Assembly (NCBI RefSeq): GCF_011046895.1
Contig: NZ_CP049250.1
Span: forward strand, 1,772,501 to 1,836,500
Length of the DNA: 64,000 bases
DNA from: Rhizobium rhizoryzae
GTDB taxonomy: Bacteria > Pseudomonadota > Alphaproteobacteria > Rhizobiales > Rhizobiaceae
Reading direction: 5' to 3'
Within the stretch, counting starts at the first letter, position 1. Each line of letters starts with the position of its first letter. A program made the translations under genes and the position numbers. Shown here piece after piece: positions 58,551-64,000 of the stretch. The notes under the pieces are model-generated. The model did not search any database and had not been told where the DNA came from. It saw only the letters and a list, made by a program, of their open reading frames with translations.

Positions 58551-59068
58551 GAACCCGCATCCGTATTAAATCGAAGCCTAAGCGCACGTTCCAGATGCGC
58601 GTGGCGGGTCTCGGCTTTCGCAATGGTCATGTGCTGGTTCACCGCGCTGTCCACGAACCTTTCTGGACCTTTCCGGGCGGTGGGGCGGAGATCGGCGAGA
58701 CATCCGATGAAACCCTGCGTCGCGAAATGATGGAGGAGCTTGAGGTTCATGTGCGGGTCGACCGGCTGCTCTGGATCGTCGAGAACTTCTTCCATTACGA
58801 AGGCCGGGATTGCCACGAACTGGGTATCTTCTATCTCATGGATATTCCTGAAAGCTTCCCCTTCGCCTCCGGGGAGATCGTGCATCGGATCAAGGACGGC
58901 AATAACGAGTTGGAGTTCAAGTGGGTGCCTGCGACCACACAGGCCCTGACGGAACTGGATATTCCGCCGTACTTTATTGCCAGCGAGATCGAGAATTTGC
59001 CGCAGACTGTGAAGCACCTCGTCTGGGATGATCGCAATCTCGATGAAAAAGGCAAGTCGCACGCGTAA
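58547..59068 (+). CDS. Nudix hydrolase
   Basis: A 173-residue Nudix protein. The Nudix box runs GGAEIGETSDETLRREMMEEL, with REMMEE intact and the final Gly of GX5EX7REUXEEXGU replaced by Glu. It hydrolyses a nucleoside diphosphate linked to some other group; the substrate is unknown. ATG 58547 overlaps the phosphoesterase stop (ATGA). Confidence 0.87.
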   Translation: MRTRIRIKSKPKRTFQMRVAGLGFRNGHVLVHRAVHEPFWTFPGGGAEIGETSDETLRREMMEELEVHVRVDRLLWIVENFFHYEGRDCHELGIFYLMDIPESFPFASGEIVHRIKDGNNELEFKWVPATTQALTELDIPPYFIASEIENLPQTVKHLVWDDRNLDEKGKSHA

Positions 59069-59131
59069 ACATCACGGAACGGGACTTTGAGAGCATCGTT
59101 GACGGTTGCAGAAACCCTCAAGGAGAGCACG

Positions 59132-59368
59132 ATGAGTACGAAAGCGAGCGGCCAGAAGATCAAGAAGGGCGACGAGGTTTCCTGGAAATGGGGAAAGGGA
59201 ACGGCTGAAGGCGAAGTGAAGCAGACCTTCACGGACGACGTCGAACGTAAGATCAAGGGCAAGACCATCAAGCGCAAGGCCGATAGCGACAAGCCTGCCG
59301 TCCTCATCAAGCAGAAGGATGGAGCCCAAGTTCTGAAAAGCACCTCCGAGGTTCACAAGAAGCACTGA
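59132..59368 (+). CDS. DUF2945 (hypervirulence-associated TUDOR-like) protein
   Basis: A 78-residue basic protein of the DUF2945/HVA1 family, with the core KKGDEVSWKWGKGTAEGEV and KPAVLIKQKDGAQVLKSTSEV. The fold is TUDOR-like; the function is not known. AAGGAGAG lies before ATG 59132. It sits alone between the ruv-Nudix unit and ybgC. Confidence 0.85.
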   Translation: MSTKASGQKIKKGDEVSWKWGKGTAEGEVKQTFTDDVERKIKGKTIKRKADSDKPAVLIKQKDGAQVLKSTSEVHKKH

Positions 59369-59452
59369 GGGAGAGGTCCTGCTGCCGGTTGCAGAACCGC
59401 GCAAACACTGTATTGGCTTCGCGTTGAAACAAAGCAGCAGGACTTTTTCCCC

Positions 59453-59917
59453 ATGAGCAGCCCTGAGACGCACAAGATTGCCGGTGAAATCATCGACGGT
59501 CAGCATCGGCTTCAGCAGCGTGTCTATTACGAAGACACCGATTTTTCGGGCCTGATCTACCACGCGCGCTATCTGCATTTTCTGGAGCGCGGCCGAACCG
59601 ACTATCTCCGCTGCCTCGGCTGCGAGCAGAGCAAGCTGATCGGTTTCGACGAGGAGGGGCTCGTCTTCGTCGTCCACCGTATGGAAATTGACTTCAAATC
59701 ACCCGCGCGCATGGACGATGTCGTGACGATCCTGACGCGTACCGAGAAGGCGGGCGGAGCCAAGATGGTTCTGTCTCAGGAGATCCGTCGGGGCGAGACA
59801 TTGCTTATCCAGGCCAAAGTCATCATCGCGGTCATCAATCGGCTCGGGCGCCCGCGCCGGTTGCCGGAAGGTCTGGCGCACTCGTTCAACGGGGTTGATG
59901 AAGGTCAAAATACATAA
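59453..59917 (+). CDS. ybgC: Tol-Pal system-associated acyl-CoA thioesterase YbgC
   Basis: A 154-residue hot-dog thioesterase. The family active-site segment is VYYEDTDFSGLIYHARYLHFLERGRTDYL (Asp and His conserved), followed by HRMEIDFKSPA. YbgC acts on acyl-CoA or acyl-ACP and is nearly always just upstream of tolQ. Here 212 bases with a CtrA box separate it from tolQ, so tolQ may have its own promoter. Confidence 0.94.
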   Translation: MSSPETHKIAGEIIDGQHRLQQRVYYEDTDFSGLIYHARYLHFLERGRTDYLRCLGCEQSKLIGFDEEGLVFVVHRMEIDFKSPARMDDVVTILTRTEKAGGAKMVLSQEIRRGETLLIQAKVIIAVINRLGRPRRLPEGLAHSFNGVDEGQNT

Positions 59918-59921
59918 AATT

Positions 59922-59940
59922 TTAAGAGAACTTTAACCAT
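59922..59940. promoter_or_regulatory. CtrA box upstream of tolQ
   Basis: TTAA-N7-TTAA (59922-59925 and 59933-59936); the second half continues as the 8-mer TTAACCAT (59933-59940), the other reported CtrA motif. It lies about 190 bases before the tolQ ATG. Two GATTC sites (CcrM GANTC type) lie between, near 60105 and 60110. Confidence 0.7.
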
Positions 59941-60129
59941 AATGAGGTCTTACTGACCGGGATAAGTTTTGTGCGGTGCACGCCTTCGTTTAACCAAATT
60001 TGAAGGCGAGAAGGCCCTTAAACCTTAAGGTAGACGGGCTTTTCTGCGCAACCGCGCTCATACAATACAGCGCTTGCGAACCGGCCCGTTGCTACGTGCC
60101 GGGCGATTCGATTCAGGGGTAAGGGATTT

Positions 60130-60849
60130 ATGGAACACGCTGATCTAGCGGCTGCTGCAAACTCGGTAAGCCTCATTTCGCTTTTCATGCAAGCCGGGCT
60201 CATCGTGAAGCTCGTGATGATCGGCCTCATGGGCGCCTCGGTCTGGACTTGGGCCATCGTGATCGACAAATACATGAATTTCAAGAAGGCCAAGCGCCAG
60301 TTCGACCAGTTCGAACAGGTTTTCTGGTCCGGCCAGTCTCTCGAGGAACTCTACCGAACGCTGTCGGACCGGCAGAATACCGGCCTTGCCGCCATCTTCG
60401 TGTCGGCCATGCGCGAGTGGAAGAAGAGCTTCGAACGCGGCGCACGCTCTCCGATCGGTCTGCAGATGCGTATCGACCGCGCCATGGATGTCACGATGGC
60501 ACGCGAGAGCGAGCACTATGAGGCGCGGCTGGGATCGCTGGCAACCATTGGTTCTGCTGGTCCCTTCATCGGTCTGTTCGGTACGGTTGTCGGTATCATG
60601 ACCTCGTTCCAGGCCATTGCCGGATCGAAGTCCACCAACCTTGCGGTCGTGGCACCGGGTATCGCCGAAGCGCTTCTGGCAACCGCCATTGGCCTTATTG
60701 CCGCTATCCCGGCGGTCATGGCCTACAACAAGTTCATGGCAGATGCAGGCAAACTGTCTTCCCGCATGGAAGGTTTTGCCGACGAGTTTTCCGCCATCCT
60801 GTCACGCCAGATCGACGAGAAGCTGCAGCCGCGCCAGGCCGCGCAGTAA
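60130..60849 (+). CDS. tolQ: Tol-Pal proton channel subunit TolQ
   Basis: A 239-residue inner-membrane protein with three spans (about 18-40, 138-160 and 175-195). The third-span segments GPFIGLFGTVVGIMTSF and GIAEALLATAIGLIAAIPAVMAYN are the TolQ/ExbB channel signature. It forms the proton channel with TolR that powers Tol-Pal for outer-membrane constriction at division. It is the first gene of tolQRAB-pal. Confidence 0.97.
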   Translation: MEHADLAAAANSVSLISLFMQAGLIVKLVMIGLMGASVWTWAIVIDKYMNFKKAKRQFDQFEQVFWSGQSLEELYRTLSDRQNTGLAAIFVSAMREWKKSFERGARSPIGLQMRIDRAMDVTMARESEHYEARLGSLATIGSAGPFIGLFGTVVGIMTSFQAIAGSKSTNLAVVAPGIAEALLATAIGLIAAIPAVMAYNKFMADAGKLSSRMEGFADEFSAILSRQIDEKLQPRQAAQ

Positions 60850-60877
60850 GCGTTTCGTTTTCTGAAGGAGTAGCTTC

Positions 60878-61336
60878 ATGGGTATGTCGGCTGGGGGATC
60901 GAAGGCATCGGGTGGTGGTCGTCGCGGGCGTGGCCGTCGCGGGCGCGGCGGTGCAATCAGCGAAATCAACGTGACGCCGCTGGTCGACGTCATGCTCGTT
61001 CTTCTCATCATCTTCATGGTTGCCGCACCGATGATGACGGTGGGCGTTCCGATCGACTTGCCGGAAACCCAGGCAAAGGCGATGAATTCCGATACGCAGC
61101 CCATCACCGTCTCGGTCAACCCGCAGGGACAGATCTTCCTGCAGGAAACACCGATTTCCATTGATGAGGTCGTTCCCAAGCTCGAGGCCATTGCCAAGAC
61201 CGGCTATAACGAGCGCATCTATGTGCGCGGCGATACCGCCGCTGCCTATGGTGGTGTGATGAAGGTCATGGCCCGCATTTCTGCAGCCGGTTTCAAGAAC
61301 ATCGGTCTTGTGACGCTGCAGGAACAGCAGAAGTGA
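60878..61336 (+). CDS. tolR: Tol-Pal proton channel subunit TolR
   Basis: A 152-residue TolR. After a Gly/Arg-rich N-terminus comes the single span with the proton-carrying Asp (ISEINVTPLVDVMLVLLIIF), then the periplasmic domain ending GLVTLQEQQK. AAGGAG precedes it. It follows tolQ by 28 bases. Confidence 0.97.
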   Translation: MGMSAGGSKASGGGRRGRGRRGRGGAISEINVTPLVDVMLVLLIIFMVAAPMMTVGVPIDLPETQAKAMNSDTQPITVSVNPQGQIFLQETPISIDEVVPKLEAIAKTGYNERIYVRGDTAAAYGGVMKVMARISAAGFKNIGLVTLQEQQK

Positions 61337-61346
61337 TTCAGCACCG

Positions 61347-62522
61347 ATGAAGACGAGTCTCGGCACATCGCTGGTCGCACACACAGTCATACTCGCCTGG
61401 GCGCTGGTATCGATCAGTGCGCCTGCCTCTTTCGAGGTTGCGCCGGTTGAGGCCCTGCCTGTCGATATCGTTCCGGTGGAATCCATCACCCAGATCCAGC
61501 AGGGTGACAAGAAGGCGCCGATGACCGAAAAGCCTTCGCCCAAGAAAACCGAGAAGCAGAACGTTGTCGAGAACGCGGAGAATGCGGGCGAGAACGATGT
61601 CGACCTGAAGAACCCGCCGACGCCGGTCAAGAAGCCGACGACGACGGAAACGGCTGCAGCTCCGCCGAAGAACGAGAAGCCGCTGCCCAACCCGACGACG
61701 GAAAACAACGACGTCAAGGAAATCGCCAAGGAAGAAACTGCGCCGAAGCCGGTAGAGACGGCGGCGTTGCCGATCCCGAAGCCTGAAATCACACCGCCGA
61801 CACCTAAGCCGGAACCGCCGAAGCCCGAGGCTCCGAAGCCGGAACCGCAGGCGCAGAAGGTGGAAGAAACGCCGCTGCCGACCACGGCTCCGGTTCCTGC
61901 CGCACGTCCGCGCCCTGAACCACCAAAGCAGGAAGAGGCAAAGCCCGTCGAGAAGCCGCCGGAAAAGAAGCCGGAGCAGAAACCTGCCGAAAAGCCGCAG
62001 GACAAGAAGACCGAGACGGCCAATGCCGAAAAGCCGAGCGACAAGAAGGTTGCCGACAAGAAGCAGGAGACGGCCAAGTCTGCATCGTCCAAGCAGAGCG
62101 ATTTCAATGCCGAGGACATCGCCAGCCTGCTGAACAAGCAACAGGCTGCCGGTGGCGGTGCCAAGCGCTCGCAGCAGACGGCTTCGCTGGGCGGCAAGAA
62201 AACGACTGGCGGCTCCTCGCTCAGCCAGAGCGAGATGGATGCGCTGAAGGGCCAGATCCAGAACAACTGGTCGGTGATTGCCGGTGTCGATGGCGGCAAG
62301 GGCATGGTGATTACCGTAACCATGAAGCTTGATCCGTCTGGCGCCATCGTTGGCAGACCGGAAGTAACATCGTCCGGCGGCAACGAGAGTGCTCGCCGCA
62401 TGCTGGAAGGCAGTGCAATTCGAGCCGTCATGCGCTCTTCGCCATTCAAGAATCTTCCTGCCGACAAATATGACGCGTGGAGCGAAGTCGTTGTGAACTT
62501 CGACCCGAGCGAACTGCTTTGA
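61347..62522 (+). CDS. tolA: Tol-Pal bridging protein TolA
   Basis: A 391-residue protein with an N-terminal anchor (about 5-25), a long Pro/Lys/Glu/Ala-rich middle (about 60-240) that would span the periplasm, and a C-terminal TolA/TonB-like domain ([18 protein letters not shown] onwards). There is no obvious ribosome site, and the start lies 10 bases after tolR, so translation is probably coupled. The low-complexity middle limits homology calls. Confidence 0.92.
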   Translation: MKTSLGTSLVAHTVILAWALVSISAPASFEVAPVEALPVDIVPVESITQIQQGDKKAPMTEKPSPKKTEKQNVVENAENAGENDVDLKNPPTPVKKPTTTETAAAPPKNEKPLPNPTTENNDVKEIAKEETAPKPVETAALPIPKPEITPPTPKPEPPKPEAPKPEPQAQKVEETPLPTTAPVPAARPRPEPPKQEEAKPVEKPPEKKPEQKPAEKPQDKKTETANAEKPSDKKVADKKQETAKSASSKQSDFNAEDIASLLNKQQAAGGGAKRSQQTASLGGKKTTGGSSLSQSEMDALKGQIQNNWSVIAGVDGGKGMVITVTMKLDPSGAIVGRPEVTSSGGNESARRMLEGSAIRAVMRSSPFKNLPADKYDAWSEVVVNFDPSELL

Positions 62523-62536
62523 AAGGCCCCAATATC

Positions 62537-63844
62537 ATGCTGAAACCAACTCTCATCCGCGTCATGCTGGCCATTGCCGGTATGGCCGTGATGTTTGCAG
62601 CGCCCGCCCAGGCGCGCGTGGAAATCAACATCAATCGCGGCAATGTGGAGCCACTGCCCATTGCCATCACGGACTTCATTTCCGGCAACGAACTTGGCGC
62701 GCAGATTTCCGGCGTCATAGCGGCGGATCTGCAGCGTTCGGGTCTGTTCGCACCGGTCAACAAGGCCGCCTTCATCGAGAAGATCTCCGATCCGGGCAAG
62801 ATGCCGCGTTTCGAGGACTGGAAGGCAATCAATGCGCAGGCTCTGGTGACAGGTCGCGTGACCCGCGAGGGCGATGGCCGCCTTCGGGCCGAATTCCGCC
62901 TGTGGGATACGTTCGGCGGTACCCAGATGACCGGCCAGCAGTTCTTCACGCAGCCGGAAAACTGGCGTCGTGTCGCCCACATCATTGCGGATGCGATCTA
63001 CAAGCAGATCACCGGCGAGAACGGCTATTTTGACACCCGCGTCGTGTTCGTCTCGGAAAGCGGTCCGAAGAATGCGCGTGTGCGCCAGCTGGCGATCATG
63101 GACCAGGACGGCTTCAATGTTCGCAGCTTGACCAATGGCAAGGACATCGTTCTGACGCCGCGCTTCTCGCCGAACCGTCAGGAAGTGACCTACATGTCCT
63201 TCGAAGGACAGCAGCCGCGCGTCTATCTGCTTCAGCTTGAGACAGGCCAGCGCGAAGTCGTGGGCAACTTCCCGGGCATGACCTTCTCGCCCCGCTTTTC
63301 TCCGGATGGCCAAAAGGTCATCATGAGCCTCCAGCAGGACGGTAACTCGAACATCTACACGATGGATCTGCGCTCGCGCACAACCACGCGTCTGACGAAC
63401 ACGGCGGCGATCGACACGTCCCCGTCCTATTCACCCGACGGTGGCCGCATCGTGTTTGAAAGCGACCGGGGTGGTCGTCAGCAGCTCTATGTCATGGGTG
63501 CCGACGGTTCCGGCCAGACACGCATTTCCTTTGGCGATGGTGCCTATTCGACGCCGGTCTGGTCTCCTCGCGGTGATCTGATTGCCTTCACCAAGCAGTC
63601 GGGCGGCAAGTTCTCCATCGGCGTGATGAAGCCGGACGGTTCAGGTGAGCGCATTCTGACGACGGGCTTCCACAATGAAGGCCCCACCTGGGCGCCAAAC
63701 GGTCGCGTGCTGATGTTCTTCCGCCAGAACGCAGGAGCGGGCGGTCCGCAGCTCTATTCCATCGACCTAACGGGTTACAACGAACAGCAGATCAAGACAC
63801 CTGCCTTCGCATCCGATCCGGCCTGGTCACCGCTGCTTGAATGA
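62537..63844 (+). CDS. tolB: Tol-Pal translocation protein TolB
   Basis: A 435-residue periplasmic protein with a signal peptide ending near AAPAQA, an N-terminal TolB domain ([18 protein letters not shown]) and a C-terminal six-bladed WD40-like propeller with repeated [29 protein letters not shown] units. It binds Pal and TolA. ATG 62537 is chosen; the longer frame to 62477 overlaps tolA. Confidence 0.97.
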   Translation: MLKPTLIRVMLAIAGMAVMFAAPAQARVEININRGNVEPLPIAITDFISGNELGAQISGVIAADLQRSGLFAPVNKAAFIEKISDPGKMPRFEDWKAINAQALVTGRVTREGDGRLRAEFRLWDTFGGTQMTGQQFFTQPENWRRVAHIIADAIYKQITGENGYFDTRVVFVSESGPKNARVRQLAIMDQDGFNVRSLTNGKDIVLTPRFSPNRQEVTYMSFEGQQPRVYLLQLETGQREVVGNFPGMTFSPRFSPDGQKVIMSLQQDGNSNIYTMDLRSRTTTRLTNTAAIDTSPSYSPDGGRIVFESDRGGRQQLYVMGADGSGQTRISFGDGAYSTPVWSPRGDLIAFTKQSGGKFSIGVMKPDGSGERILTTGFHNEGPTWAPNGRVLMFFRQNAGAGGPQLYSIDLTGYNEQQIKTPAFASDPAWSPLLE

Positions 63845-63992
63845 ATGTGAATGCCTTTTCACTGCTGCTTGCCCTTGCAAAGGCGGCAGTGAAACGGTTT
63901 AGGGGAAAATTAACCATGATCGTTGGTCGTGCGTTAACCAGAAACGGTTAGATTCCGGCAACGATAAAATTCTGATCAAGGAGAGACCGGCT
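63845..63992. promoter_or_regulatory. tolB-pal spacer with hairpin and CtrA half-sites
   Basis: A TTTCACTGC/GCAGTGAAA hairpin (63857-63865 with 63886-63894) lies just after tolB, without a U-tract. TTAACCAT (63910-63917) and TTAACCA (63934-63940) are CtrA half-site-like. A separate pal promoter is plausible. Confidence 0.5.
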
Positions 63993-64000
63993 ATGAGCCG
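63993..64000 (+). CDS. pal: Start of the next gene, probably pal (cut by the window)
   Basis: ATG 63993 follows an AAGGAGAG ribosome site. Only two and two-thirds codons are visible (Met-Ser-Arg). The name rests on position after tolB. Confidence 0.5.

Noticed and set aside
60734..63313. 859-codon open frame on the minus strand across tolR-tolA-tolB
   Set aside because: Antisense shadow. The plus-strand frames encode clear Tol proteins; the long frame results from GC-rich codon bias and the repetitive tolA middle.

Overview
This is an ordinary chromosomal segment of an alphaproteobacterium of the order Rhizobiales, most likely Rhizobiaceae (Rhizobium/Agrobacterium/Allorhizobium group). The evidence is the gene content: RcdA (DUF1465), GapR (DUF2312), DUF1036, DUF1244, DUF1192, DUF4164, cysteine-free L31 and L36, class I FBP aldolase beside pgk, and the ruvCAB-ybgC-tolQRAB block. 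A RIME-like palindromic repeat and CtrA-type TTAA-N7-TTAA boxes also fit. I see no prophage, insertion sequence, CRISPR array or tRNA/rRNA gene. One gene is cut by each window edge (pabB at the left, pal at the right).

Layout. 0-10.5 kb: pabB (partial), a membrane diguanylate cyclase, an M3 oligopeptidase, a sigma-54 response regulator, a MepK/DUF882-type murein hydrolase with a long Pro/Ala-rich tail, gapR, DUF1244 and an N-formylglutamate amidohydrolase-like gene. 10.5-19 kb: DUF1036-pyk, a TPR/alpha-beta-hydrolase pair, rpmJ, purEK with YdcH-like proteins, an ArsR regulator and a TauE permease. 18.4-28.4 kb: a ThiE-like/Sel1 pair, an inositol-phosphatase family gene, a RIME-like repeat, an orphan MotA/MotB-like proton-channel pair, an FAD dehydrogenase, an orphan Bug binding protein and an ABC exporter. 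28.5-38 kb: rpmE, a DD-carboxypeptidase, rcdA with CtrA boxes and a candidate sRNA, ymdB, fau, a CNNM/CBS protein, a three-gene phosphorelay, a 6S RNA candidate, zapA and DUF4164. 38-46.4 kb: tkt-gap-(tadG remnant)-K+/H+ antiporter-pgk-fbaB, the lower glycolytic/Calvin-type carbon block. 46.4-55 kb: assorted redox enzymes, transporters and hypotheticals, with yebC. 55.3-64 kb: ruvC-ruvA-ruvB-phosphoesterase-Nudix, DUF2945, ybgC, tolQ-tolR-tolA-tolB-pal.

Together the genes cover central carbon flow (pyk, tkt, gap, pgk, fbaB), purine and folate supply (purE, purK, fau, pabB), Holliday-junction repair, and envelope division functions (tol-pal, zapA, dacA-like, mepK-like). The best non-routine signal is regulatory. 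Four perfect TTAA-N7-TTAA boxes lie in intergenic DNA: two around rcdA, one before tolQ, and one between ruvC and a divergent coiled-coil membrane protein gene. The rcdA upstream region also holds a compact three-hairpin, terminator-ended candidate small RNA just downstream of one box. All functions are read from sequence motifs by eye; no database search was run.
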